Shown: piece after piece, positions 11,197-21,790 of the stretch
Position numbering within the stretch: the stretch's first letter is position 1
Layout of the letters: every line of letters begins with the position of its first letter
NCBI GenBank assembly: GCA_039583875.1
Contig: CM077153.1
Location: forward strand, 64,736,482 to 64,800,481
Origin: Platanthera guangdongensis
Taxonomy: Eukaryota > Streptophyta > Magnoliopsida > Asparagales > Orchidaceae
Direction of reading: 5' to 3'
DNA: 64,000 bases
The notes under the pieces: model-generated
The model's input: only the letters and a program-made list of their open reading frames with translations
Told to the model about the DNA's origin: nothing
Database searches by the model: none
Translations under genes and position numbers: made by a program

Positions 11197-12811
11197 CTAA
11201 GATATGACAATGAAATAAAACATTATGTCATGGCCACTACATTCATGCAAATAAAGAGATGTATTACAAAAGTTGATGTATTTTTGTGAGATCATACGTT
11301 TAAAATGCTTCTGAAAAATTCAAGCAGAATACAACACACAATTTTTATTTGTTAGATTGAAGAACACATGAAAACATTGCAGAAAAATCATACATTAGGA
11401 TGAAGAAGACAATTATAACAAAAAGGATGGAACCTACAGATCAGCTGAGTTCATATAAATCACAGTGTAAGGGGAATAAAAATATGCAAAGCCAGGGCTA
11501 GAATAGAAGTTAAAAAACCTCTTCTCCAATAAAATCTATCAAGATGACTATCCAAAAAACAGATCTCGGGTTAAGTAATGATATATTGACCATATTGAGG
11601 ATCTTTATTACAATATTTAAGAAGTAATGGTTATACCACCTATTGCACAGTTAAATAGATTAACTTTATAGATAAGAGCAGAATGATATATATTTAAAAT
11701 GACGAGTCATCGTTAATAAATATTGAATGGTTTAACAAGAACATTCCAGGTTAAGATAACCATCTCAGTTAGCATTTGACAACAAAAATACTCTGGGACC
11801 CTAACTCTTCTCCCTTCGCTTTCCCTTCTGCTCATTAGGCGTATCTTGTCTTTAGAACCATTGGAGCAGGTTGAATTTGTTTTCATGAGCCTTTTTTGAT
11901 TTGGCTGCTTCGATTTGCATCGATTTGAATGACTGCTTAAACAGATACGTGTTATTAAGATATCTTTTGTTGTTGATGAATAGTTTCCATTTTTTTACTC
12001 GGGACATTGTCAAATTCTCCGCATAACCTGGCTTTGTATGATGAGAGGATATTAAGACCTTAATCGATAATTTGTTGCAATTTCTCCAGCAATTTCTTCA
12101 CAAAACTTACATGTATGAAACAAGTTTTGGATGTTGTGCTCTTCGATTGTAATATTGTTCTGAATTTTTTGAGATGTTTGTTGGATCTAGTTGTAGGATC
12201 CAACAGCTACTGCGATGAGGTATGCCTAGCTATTACATTGCTTATGTAACTGTTATAGCAAGTTTTGTGAACGGGAGGAGGGGTCTAGCAGAATGATCTG
12301 GGAGAAGATGGAGGAGAGTTGCCGCCGGAAGAAATCTCCAGAAATAATGCTCTGAGGTTGTCGCCAGAAGTAGAGCTCCAGTCGCCGAGGTCGTCGCCGG
12401 AATAAAGGTCCACGACAGCGAGAGGCGGGAGGAGGTTGTCGTCGATCGGCTCTGGAAGCAGAGGTGGGCGAAGGAACAGGGCGGCGAAAGGGGGCGGTGC
12501 GAGAACGAGGCAGCGAGAGGGGACGGCGAGAGCGTCGGGGTTGTCGTCGATCGGCTCTGAGAAGGGATGTGGATATCAGCGTCGTGGAGGAGAAATTGGC
12601 GGAGAAGGGATTTGGATATGGGCGTCGTGGAGGAGAAACTGGCGGAAAACCCGGATAAAGGCACAAGAATTGCGGACAGGCTAACGTGAAAACCTATGGT
12701 TTTGGGCAAAACCAAAACCGGGCCTATTTCTCTTCATCCGAACAGCTGTACTTACTTTATTAATTGCAAAAACTAATTCCTAAATTCATTTCCTTTTTAC
12801 CGAACACACCC
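11197..12811 (-). other. Upstream region of H1, no gene recognised
   Basis: Between the transposase start and the right end of H1 lie 1.6 kb. The part from 11200 to 12240 is AT-rich. The part from 12290 to 12670 is GC-rich with many short overlapping frames of Arg, Ser and Pro bias in several directions, which argues against a real protein. It may contain the element's promoter, but no specific site was identified. Confidence 0.5.
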
Positions 12812-14913
12812 TAAAAGTGTTTGTCTCCCGCTCGTCTGCTGAGGCTGAGTACCGGGTTATGGCCCATGGCGCTACTGAGCTTCTTTGACTGCGTACTCCC
12901 TTGATCGAGCTTGGCTTTCCTCCTCCTGGTTCCTCGACTCTTGTGTGTAACAATCAGTCCACTCTCATGCTTGCCTCCGACTGAGTTCTGCACGAGCGGA
13001 CTAAGAATATTGAGATTGATATTCACATTCTCAGGGAGCACATTCGTTCAGGGACTCTTGAAGCGTCCTATGTTCCCTCCGCAGAACAGATTGTAGATGC
13101 CTTCACCAAGGCGGTTAGGCCTTCCAGACTTCTCTCTACATGTGGCAAGCTAGGCTTCCCTTGTATCTCCTATATATATACATATTTCCCCCTAAAAGGA
13201 TGCATATAATTATTTTTATTTCCTCTCATCTGATTCTAATGTCTTGTATTTCTTCATTTCACATCTTGAATCTTTTATCCATTCAACAGTTTTCTCATTT
13301 TTCACTTTCATTCATATGAATGCACATGCATGAAATGGTTATACAATTATATATATTAAAAGTAAATTAACTTGAGCATAATTAAAGTGATAAGTACTCA
13401 CCGTTAATGTCTTCTTTCCCTTTCATTTACTTGAAAACATCATCACGAAACATCATTCAAATAATATCTGTAATTTAATACATAAAGGTTTTCAAACTTA
13501 ATTTATAAGTAGTCCAGAAATCAAAATAGCATTATAACTCCAATGTACATCAGCCTCGTCACCCTTTCACCAAGTTATATCTCTCATAATATCAATTAAT
13601 CATACTCTCATGCTGATTACTTAAACTCATGAGTTTCCTATATGCAATACTCACACATCTGTATTTCTAATACTTTTTTAGACAACCGAAAGTAAGAAAT
13701 AATAGACATAAACAACCATAAGAACTTCCAATTAACATCTCCCCAATCTTCCTGACAATAAAATTTTCCAACAAGAAGCCATTAGCAACACAAAGGGCAG
13801 CTAAATAGCCGCACCAAAATCTGTCATCAAGAGACACAAATTCTAAAGCAATCCCCATCAAAATAGCACTAAAAGGATCCCAAACAGCAGCCCTAAAAAC
13901 AAGGTTGTACAACAATATACATGGTTGTCCAGCACACAAAAACAGCTCTCAAAAGCAGGTTAACCAGCCCCCAAACTAATATTATTATAAAAGTCCCCAA
14001 ATAGCACAAACAAGCCCATAAATCAGCACAAACCAGTCCCCCCCCCCCCAACACTGCCCAAAAAGCAAGGGTACAGAGACAAGAAAATAAGGAGAAAAAG
14101 ACGTCCTTATCGCTGAAGAGGGAGGAAGAAGGTGTTGTACAATCGATCCTTCTTGGATACGAAGAGGTGCGGTGAAGTCCTTCCAAAGTCTCCGGAGGAG
14201 AAACAGAAGAAGGGTAGGAGGCAAGGGAGACAAGCAGCAGCAACTCAAAACCAGCGGCAGGAAAGACCTAAAACAGCGGCACGGGATCAGCGACACGAGA
14301 GTAGCGGCACATAAGCACACCAGAGGTAGCAGCAGCTACCAATAGGAAGAGAGAAGGAGAGGAGAAGAGGAGCAGCAGTCGGGAAAAGGAAGTAGCCGGG
14401 AAGCAGCAGAACGGGATCAAAGGAACGGGAAATGCGCAGAAACGGGAACTGCGGGAATAAGAAAGAACTCGGCTCTTTTTAATAGCAGAAGTAAGCGGCC
14501 AGCGGTGGAACCCATCCAAAGGGCACCGAATAACCTAAGTCAAGTGTCAATTTTTGAACCCAATTTAAGCCACAAAACAACATATGGCTAGGCCACGTGT
14601 CAACACAAAATTAACTCAACCACAACACTAAATCCACATGACAATAAAGTTAATAGCAACATATATCATAACAGAAAAAAATGTTACCAGCCACCAAAAC
14701 AAAACCATTTTACTATTAACACCCTAATTTTATCAATTTCTTACTATTGGCACACCCAATATTATTTCTTAATGTTTATAGTTAATAATCACGTACCAAT
14801 TTCATAAATATATTCTTCCTTCTTGCGACATACCAAACATTCGCAAACAATCCTACAATAAATAATTTGTCGCTGCTTTGATTTCTCTTTATGCTGAATT
14901 TTGGGTCGTTACA

Positions 14914-15528
14914 AATTCTTTCCCTCTTACAGGAATTTTCGTTCTCGAAAATCGTATGCAATTTTCATTTGGTACTGACTTCTTCAGCATCTCATCTTTC
15001 CAAAATGAACCTTACTTGGTGTTCAATAACTTCATTATCTCATTACACCACCAAAACACTCTTTTGTAACACCTCTTTCAAAATATACCTACTATATAAA
15101 AGATCTCGCCAAAATCCAAAATATAATACATAGAGTGAAAGTGGAATTACAATTCTTATTACATTCAATTTTGTAATTGTGTATTTCAGCTTTTATTCTT
15201 TTAATCCATCTCTATTTTATCAAAGACGTAAAATAACATCATTGAAACAATGAAATAGAAATTTGATGTCAAAGACAAAAAGATGATACTCAATTTGTCA
15301 CTGTATTTCCTTCAGACATCATTTATGCTAATTTTTATTAATATTGAAATCATCTTGCCTTATACTCCTCTACAATTAATTTAGATTGACATTTACAATC
15401 CTCAATACGTCTTACTTTTTTTGGACGTCTCAATACTCCTACTCAATTCGTCGATCCTTGAATTTTATTTCGAGTACTTATTATATACTCACTAGAGCCG
15501 AACTTCAAAACTAGTTCGGATACCACTT
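14914..15528 (-). other. Non-coding interior of X with primer site and purine tract
   Basis: The interior is 615 bp, AT-rich and without a convincing reading frame. On the minus strand TGGTATCCGAACTAG lies at 15525-15511, three bases from the LTR, and matches the start of the tRNA-Met primer site. A seven-base inverted repeat (CCGAACT and AGTTCGG, 15498-15504 and 15513-15519, eight-base loop) overlaps this site. At the other end, 14914-14930 reads on the minus strand as a GAGGGAAAGAA-type polypurine tract. Together these orient X on the minus strand. Confidence 0.7.
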
Positions 15529-16699
15529 TGTGAGGCTCTTTCTAAGATCCCACAAGAATTTTATATCTAAGCTACTTTCAAGTTATTCATCCAGGATAAA
15601 TTAGAGGAGAGTGAATAAAAATAAAACACATAATAAACTCATACCTTGGGTCATTAGATTGCGAGACTTTAAAATTCTTCCTTAGATCAACTACCTGTTT
15701 CTTTAGTGCAGACAAGTTATCCTTAGCAACCAAAACAAAAGGACGACGAGCTTAGTCAAAAAAATATGACTAAGCGAGAGACATGTCTCTTTAACAGCTA
15801 TAAATACAACCAAAAAACTTCTCATAACAATATGCATAAATTTTTTTGTTTCACAATACTGTATAGAAATGCAACACTTTGTTCATTATTCTCTCATTTA
15901 CTTAATGTCAATTTCTCAACGTAATTTCATCCAATTATGGGTTCAATCATTTCATCATTACTCTTATTTAGAATTCCAAACATGTAACTTTAAGGGTTAC
16001 TCTGTTAAGCATTAATTACCACATATATCCTAGCAATAATTTAATTACATATCTCAGAAAATGTCAAGGCATGCAACTTAAATGGGTCACACCTCATCGG
16101 GGTAATTAATCGTAGGAGACACCCCCTACATGGGTAATCCATTAGTAGGTACCTCCCTACATCATAGGATTAAATCTTTAACATTTCCCACATGCAGTTT
16201 TTTAAATATCTTTTATCTTTTTCTATTACATTATGCTCTATCATATTTCATTTAACCGCGCACTCTTATTTCAATTTTCATATTAGCAATTTTATGAAGT
16301 TCCCATATCATGCATTCTTATATTATTTTGTCTTGTATTTCTTCATTTCACATCTTAAATCTTTTATCAATTTCAAAAACTTTTCTCATTTTTCATTTCC
16401 ATTCAATTCATACGAATGCACATGCATGAAATGGTTATACAATTATATATATTAAAAATAAATTAATTTAAGCATAATTAAAGCAATAAGTACTCATCGT
16501 TGATATTTTCATTCCCTTTTGAAAACATCATCACAAAACGTCATTCAAATAGTATCTGTAATTTATTACATAAAGATTTTCAAACTTAATTTACAAGTAG
16601 TCGGAAAATCAAAATAGTATTATAACTCCAATCTACATCAGCCCTGTCACCCTTTCACCAAGCTATACCTCTCATAATATCAACTAATCATACTCTCAT

Positions 16700-17177
16700 T
16701 ATTGAAACCGGGAACCAGCTTCTGTGGAGTTCGAACCCTTAGGGAAGGGGCGACCTCACACTTACTTCTCCTGGCAAGCTTGACTGATCGAAGATTTAGA
16801 GCTCAAAACTGACCCAAGGCTCCAGCACGGGGGTCCCACCACACACCCGGAAGATCTTATAGCGCTTCCCCTCCTTAGCTAGTACTGAGCTAAGGGCACC
16901 TCAGAAAGCACGAGAAGATCTGAGAATTAGAAAACTGGAAAGTCTGCCTTCTGAGGTACCTCTGGGTTTAGTAATAGATTTCTAGGTCTGGCCTGCAAAT
17001 AGTGCAACTCCGCTGTTCTAAACGGTTATATGCAGTCAAAAAGAGGTCTGCCAACAACAAAACTCTGCATGTACAACTCAGTGCTCGCTCGCCCTCCTGG
17101 AGGATGCGGGTCGGGTTGCATTGAGGGCCCCCCTCATCTGTCTTGTTGGACCCACTCGGCGAACACTGAGTTGTACA
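16700..17177 (-). repeat. 3' LTR of G, internally deleted
   Basis: The sequence matches the other G LTR at both ends but lacks about 375 bp from its middle; the junction is near 17075, where an AACTCTGCATG stretch joins CTCGCTCGCCC. The plus-strand start TATTGAAACC has lost the terminal G seen in TGTTGAAAC at 30198. The bases following 17177 read on the minus strand as AAAAAGAGCGGGGATTG, a plausible polypurine tract. Confidence 0.85.
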
Positions 17178-17292
17178 CAATCCCCGCTCTTTTTGAGCTT
17201 TCGCAAAGCTCGAAAAGAATTATCCAACCCCACGTGTTCGGTGAGTGTCTGCTGAGCTGGAGGGAATCTTTTGGTGGGTCTCACCTTCGTGT

Positions 17293-17300
17293 TATAAATA
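17293..17300 (+). promoter_or_regulatory. TATA box of the first antisense gene in G
   Basis: TATAAATA lies 72 bases before the ATG at 17372, just inside the 3' LTR of G, on the strand opposite to G's own transcription. The pyrimidine-rich stretch CTTCTACTTTTCTTTCTTT near 17332-17350 between box and ATG is plausible transcription-start sequence. This is inference from position and sequence only. Confidence 0.55.
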
Positions 17301-17371
17301 CACCGCCAGGCTCAAAGGAAAACCTCGCGTCCTTCTACTTTTCTTTCTTTGCGAACTACTGTAGCTGAGTG

Positions 17372-20300
17372 ATGCCCATATCAGAAGAGATGCGTGCTTG
17401 CCTAGAGGCCGTGAGGGAGGGCACGCAAGCGCAGGTCATCGATGCCGCCCCCTGGCTGGCGCGAGGGTCGCTCAGTCCCGCCTTCAGGCCGAAGAAGGCA
17501 AAGATGATCAGGCGATCTCCCCCGAATGGCGCCTCTAAGTCCAGTCCGGTGCTCGGTGCCGAGGCCATCCATGAGGTACGCGGGCCGGTTGCCTGATATC
17601 ATTGTGATTCTGATCTTGATTTCTCCTACTCCGCAGGATGCGCGTCGCGAGGATGGAGGCGGGGGAATGGAACCGGGATGCTCTTCCTCGCTTGTATCCG
17701 AGCGGGTCGTCAGCCCCTCGACTGCAGGTCCTGCCCTTCTCGCAGTCCTGAGTGCTCTTGCGACTACTGGTGTGTAACGCCCCAAAACTCGAAAGAAGGA
17801 CGAGCAGCGTCGAGAGCCAAGTTTGGGTCTTGGTGAGGGTCACACGGCCTAGGACACGGGCGTATCCATGGCCATGTCGTACCGGGTTCGTCGAGAGCCC
17901 GGAAAGTTGACGATTTTTTGCTCAATTCGTCGACTAGTGGGGGACACGCCCTCCGACACGCCCGTGTCGGAGCCCGTGTCGCAGGCGCGTTCCCTCGAGT
18001 GTCGACACAAGGAAGGTGTCGACACAGAGGAGGTGTCGACACAGAGGAGGTGTCGACACAGTCGTGTCGACACGGAGGTGTCGACACAGTCGTGTCGACA
18101 CGGAGGTGTCGACACAGTCGTGTCGACACGGAGGTGTCGACACAGTCGTGTCGACACGGAGGTGTCGACACAGTCGTGTCGACACGGGCAGGGAACACGG
18201 CGTAGGACACGGGCGTGTCCACGGCCGTGTCAAGCGTGTTCGACGAATTTCTGCGAAGTCGACGAAGAGACAGTCGACGATCGTCGAGACTTCGAACACG
18301 GCCTGAGACACGGGCGTGTCCCTGGCCGTGTCCTTCTCGGGTTGTAGTCGGGACGTGTAAAGGGTTGGACACGGCCTGGAGCCCAGGCGTGTTCGGGTTG
18401 GACACGGCCGTGTCAAATGTGACACGGGCGTGTCATGGACCCGTGTCCTATTTTGGGTGCGACGGTTTCGGCGTCGATTGGGGAACACGACCTTGGACAC
18501 GGGCGTGTCACAAGCCGTGTTCGGCCCAGGAGTTTTGATTTTCAGTTCGGATCATGGTCGTTCATTTCCTTCTTTTGGGATCTGATGGTCCAGGGTTGCC
18601 CTTGCTGATTTAAGTCTGAGAATAGGGTTTAAAAACCCTCATTCTTCTTCAAACACTCTCTTTCTAAGATCTAGAGAGAAGGGAGAGCAAGAAAGGAGGT
18701 GAAGGAGAGATCCGACTGCCGGAGAAGCTCCGGTGCTCCAAATCGCGAGCCGAGTCCAGATCCGTGGAGGCAAAACCGTTGCGAAGGTTTTCATCCGGCT
18801 AGGTTGCCATGGCGAGGAAGATGGGTCGGAAGGTAACGACACTTCTCCTCTTGGTTTTAGGATGCACGTTTAGCATCTTTTACTTGCTAGTTTTTGGGCA
18901 CTAAACCCTCAAAGGAGAGGGGTTTGGGTCGCCAAGGTTCAAGAGGAACCTCCGGGTCGATTGAGTCCGTCCCCGGCATGTTTTTGCATTAAAGATCTGC
19001 TCCGTTAGTGGATTAGGCATGGTGGGTGAAGCCGTTGTCGCGACCGTTAGTCCGACTCGGTGATGTTGCATACGAGCTTTAAGGATTTGTAGAGATCCGT
19101 TGCGGCAAGATGTCGTTTGTGATGTTTGTGATGTTTTCCCCCTTTTCTCGAGTGAGTACGTGTAGCCGGAACCGGACAAGGTTAGCTCCTCAATGGCGGT
19201 AGATAGTTTTCTTGGTGGACAAGGTTAGCTCCGCATTGGCGGTAGATGGTTTCCTTGGTGCGCGGGGACGTTGCAGTACGAATGAGGGATTCGGGTGGAA
19301 ATGGTATTTGGATTGTAATGTGCTAAGGCGTGGCTTTGTCTCCGTGGTCGGTTGGCTATCCCGTGACGTGCAGGTCATGTGTGGAGAGTGTCCCGGCGAG
19401 ACTAGTCCCCTTCTGTGTGACTGACGAGAATGCCAAGCATGGGGCAAGCCCGGGCAATGAGGCCATGAGCGGGTGGGGTCCAGTAAGGCTTCTTAGAATC
19501 GGTCAGTGTGTTAGACGGAATCCTGACATGAGAAGTCAGAGCTTGCAGACAAGCTCTGGTTTAAGACCATGAGCGGGTGGGGCCTTGGCAAGAGTTCCGT
19601 GTGGCGGCTTGCATGCCGTTGGGGGAATAGCAGTGCCCCTTTGTTTGCGGCTTAATGCCAATGGGGAAATGATGAGTACCCAGATGCTGTGATGATGTGC
19701 TAGATGCATACGCGTTAGCGTGCCTTGGGTGAAGCCCGGGTTTTGCATTCATGCTGCATAGTAGGCCCCTTTTCTTTATATGCTCAACAGTAGAGAACGT
19801 GCATGTTGTTTGAGACATCTAAGCCTGTTCATTAGTGTTATACATGTTTTTGTATATTGTATACGAATTGCTGACTTGCAGGTTGGAGGGGTACCCCGGG
19901 GTCCGTTAGGGGCGGCCGGGAGGAGATGTGTTTGTTACACAGTTTGAGGTCAGTCTTTGCTGACCCACGTTACAACCAAATTTTACAAGGCAAGGATCGC
20001 AAGCAGGAGCTAGCTCGCCGGCCAGAAAGGCCTAAGCCTCATGAAGTGTTACCATCCATGATATGACCTTACTTTTGTGTTATGTATGTTTGATGTTGTT
20101 GACTTCCGGCTTGCAGGCCGAGGTAGCTTAGGAGTGCCTATGCACTTTGATGTTTATGTATTGTTGGAGATTTGGACTCTCTTTGTTGTAAGGCCATAAG
20201 GCCGTTTCGAGACTCTTATGGATGTGGATAACTTCTAGTCTTGGTTGATGTTTCCGCTGTGTTTTGTTATTGATTTTTGAGTTTGGGTAGTTATATCATC

Positions 20301-21171
20301 TTATAATACTAAAGCTGTGACGTCTGTATGTTGTGGGGCCCCGGCCGGACCAATATTATACGGTCATTACAGGGGAGGTGTTACATGGTGAGTCCTTGAC
20401 TCTCTTCCTGTTTTCTTGTTTGTTCGCTCCGTACCTAATCTCTTGTTACTGCTTCTATCCCAGGGGCTGCCGACCTGCCCCCGCAGGTTCCTCAGTTGTC
20501 GACCTGCCCCGAGCGGGGAAAGTCCTTCGCAGCTCTTGAAGGCGGGCTCTTCCAGGACCATCCAGGTACTTCCTGCCCGCATACCAGCCCGGGGGACGTG
20601 CCAACCGCGGGTGAGTTTGTGTTCGCTTACGACTGTCCGCCTGCTTTTTCTGACCTTTGTTTCTACAGGATTCAATGTCATCTCGTCATCCGACGTTGAC
20701 ATCAGCGCGGGGTACTCGCCTCCCCCTTCCGCGGACCGCATCTCCGAATACATGGGCGATCCTCAGGATACTGAGGAGATGAAGAGGCGGGTGACCCGGC
20801 TGTTCCAGAAGCACTCCCTGATGATGTGGGAGGTTTGCGACAGGGTGGATGAGGACAAGACGGAGGTGGAGGAGCGCTTCGCGGTCCTGGAGGGCGTGAG
20901 GTGCTCAGAAGACAGCGATGAGACGACTTCTCCTAGAGTGCACATTACGCGAGCGGAGGAGCGACTCAGGCACGACACGGAACAGGTCGACCTGGCCCAG
21001 CGGGAACCGCTGGCGATTCCCGAGTACTTCTATTATCGTCTGCTGCCTCATTCCGGGGGGCGAGGGCGGGGTAGGTGGAAGTGGATTCAATACAGAACCA
21101 CCCACAACTTCCTCGTTGTTGACCTGCAGGACTGGGTCGCACCTGTCTCTGGATCAGCTTGCGCGACTTGA
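17372..21171 (+). CDS. Intact four-exon antisense gene inside gypsy G, 328 residues
   Basis: Exons 17372-17575, 17637-17769, 20464-20610 and 20669-21171 join in phase into 329 codons including the stop. Intron borders are GT-AG: GAG/GTACGC with CCGCAG, CTG/GTGTGT with TCCCAG, GCGG/GTGAGT with TCTACAG. No stop occurs in the spliced frame. Exon 1 starts MPISEEMRACLEAVREGTQA and is mixed charge; exon 3 is Pro/Ser-rich. Exon 4 has a helical, acidic segment (EEMKRRVTRLFQKHSLMMWE, then DRVDEDKTEVEERFAVLEGV) that may form a coiled coil. I recognise no enzyme domain, signal peptide or membrane segment. Intron 2 contains solo LTR S. Tat elements are known to carry extra frames in this position; the function is unknown. 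Exon boundaries are my prediction. Confidence 0.65.
17773..20385 (+). mobile_element. Solo LTR S, chromovirus type, 2.6 kb
   Basis: The segment begins TGTAACGCCCCAAAACTCG and ends GGAGGTGTTACA. It is flanked by TGGTG at 17768-17772 and 20386-20390. Those ends and the length fit LTRs of Del/Tekay-like Ty3/gypsy elements. No internal sequence or second LTR is present, so it arose by recombination between two LTRs. It lies exactly at the donor site of intron 2 of the antisense gene. It contains no protein-coding gene; the many long frames near 17764-18540 come from the repeat described at 17999-18185. Confidence 0.92.
17999..18185. repeat. Array of 13 palindromes GTGTCGACAC
   Basis: Thirteen copies of the perfect ten-base palindrome GTGTCGACAC start at 17999, 18016, 18033, 18050 and then every 14 bases to 18176. 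From 18050 the four-base spacers alternate between AGTC and GGAG. Around the array, at 17855-17875 and 18190-18520, longer imperfect palindromes of the form GACACGGGCGTGTC recur. RNA or single strands from this segment would fold on themselves in many registers. Confidence 0.95.
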
Positions 21172-21319
21172 CTACGATCTTTATTTATTTCACTCTTCCG
21201 GAAAACCGAACTTTCCTGATTATTTGAAATTGCGTGACCGCTAATGGGCCTATGTTTGTACATTAATTTTTTTATATGTTGCTTGTTACTTCTTGGCATT
21301 GCTTAGGTGGATGCAGGGG

Positions 21320-21500
21320 AGCCGTCTTGCTCGCATAGCCCCTTATTAGGCAGGCGCGAGCCGTCGTGGCTCGCTCGCCTCCTTGGCGGACGTGAGCCAG
21401 CGTGGATTGCTCACCACTTGGGCGGCAGCGAGCCAGCATGGCTCACTCGGCTTCTTGGCGGACGCGAGCCAACGTGGCTCGCTCGCCGCTCGCCACTCCC
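21320..21500. repeat. Short imperfect GC-rich repeats between the two antisense genes
   Basis: Four imperfect copies of a unit of about 40 bp, containing CGAGCC..CGTGGCTCGCTCGCC and TTGGCGGACG, lie between the stop of the first antisense gene and the TATA box of the second. The same CTCGCTCGCC vocabulary appears in the 5' LTR of G (30890-30980). The spacer 21172-21640 otherwise shows no gene. Confidence 0.7.
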
Positions 21501-21640
21501 CTGTTGCCGCATAATTTTCGTTGGGCCGCAGCGAGTAGGCTGGAACTAGTGGCGGGCTCGGAAATCGAATCGTCAGACTATATTTTTGTTATCCGCACAT
21601 TTCCCGCCGATGGGAAGTTTTCCCGCCCCTTTCTTTTTTC

Positions 21641-21648
21641 TATAAATA
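21641..21648 (+). promoter_or_regulatory. TATA box of the second antisense gene in G
   Basis: TATAAATA follows a pyrimidine run (CCTTTCTTTTTTC) and precedes the first coding-like sequence of the second antisense gene by roughly 130-150 bases. The layout repeats that of the first antisense gene, which supports two separate transcription units. This is a sequence-based inference. Confidence 0.5.
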
Positions 21649-21790
21649 GGCCATAACCCTTCATCTCACCTACCGCATTTAAGCTTTTGTCCTCTTGCTT
21701 CCTACAACCGATTCTCTGCTTGCCCCTTTCCGCGAGAACTCCAGCGTCCCGCCCGCTTGACAAGTTGCGAGATGGGAGGAAGTGGTGGCG

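Larger units (their letters stand above)
8308..12811 (-). mobile_element. PIF/Harbinger DNA transposon H1
   Basis: The element is flanked by TAA at 8305-8307 and 12812-12814, the three-base target duplication of the PIF/Harbinger superfamily. Its ends are GGGTCCGTTTGG on the left and, inverted, GGGTGTGTTCGG on the right. It sits inside the RNase H coding region of copia P. It has the two genes expected of an autonomous family member, a DDE transposase and a Myb/SANT-like protein, both on the minus strand. Each carries a stop, so it is probably immobile now. Confidence 0.93.
7205..13170 (+). pseudogene. copia P reverse transcriptase and RNase H, split by H1
   Basis: Motifs in order are GCRWVFTVKYNADGSLDRYK near 7260, HQLDVKNVLLNENLAEEVYM near 7450, SPQAWFEWF near 7590 and the catalytic LVYVDDIILTG near 7715. 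LGPLKYFLGIEV follows near 7810, with RPDISFAVSVVSQFMHAPR near 8050. The RNase H begins near 8200 and is cut at 8307 by H1. It resumes at 12815 with AEAEYRVMAHGATELL and SRLLSTCGKLGFP-like residues up to about 13170. Stops at about 7441 and 7567 and small indels inactivate it. Confidence 0.85.
4181..13240 (+). mobile_element. Ty1/copia fragment P
   Basis: A plus-strand copia polyprotein relic: gag, a zinc-knuckle remnant, protease, integrase, reverse transcriptase and RNase H follow in order. It is interrupted by Harbinger H1 at 8308-12811. No LTR, primer site or polypurine tract could be recognised at either end. It sits between two parts of the X 3' LTR, so it is nested, but it lacks clean ends and a TSD. 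Both boundaries are approximate, set by where similarity to X stops and resumes. Confidence 0.7.
3631..14913 (-). repeat. 3' LTR of X, split by copia P
   Basis: Two blocks, 3631-4180 and about 13241-14913, match the right-hand LTR of X in order. About 260 bp present in the other LTR (roughly 16081-16340) are missing here, so the interruption by P was accompanied by loss of target DNA. The block ends at 14913, followed by the purine tract of X on the minus strand. Confidence 0.8.

Noticed and set aside
12242..12715. 157-codon and overlapping frames in H1
   Set aside because: Ser/Arg/Pro-rich in several frames over a GC-rich stretch upstream of the transposase; no family resemblance.
17764..18540. 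Several long frames on both strands, including one of 213 codons
   Set aside because: They arise from the palindromic tandem repeat inside the solo LTR, which opens many frames at once; no conserved domain.
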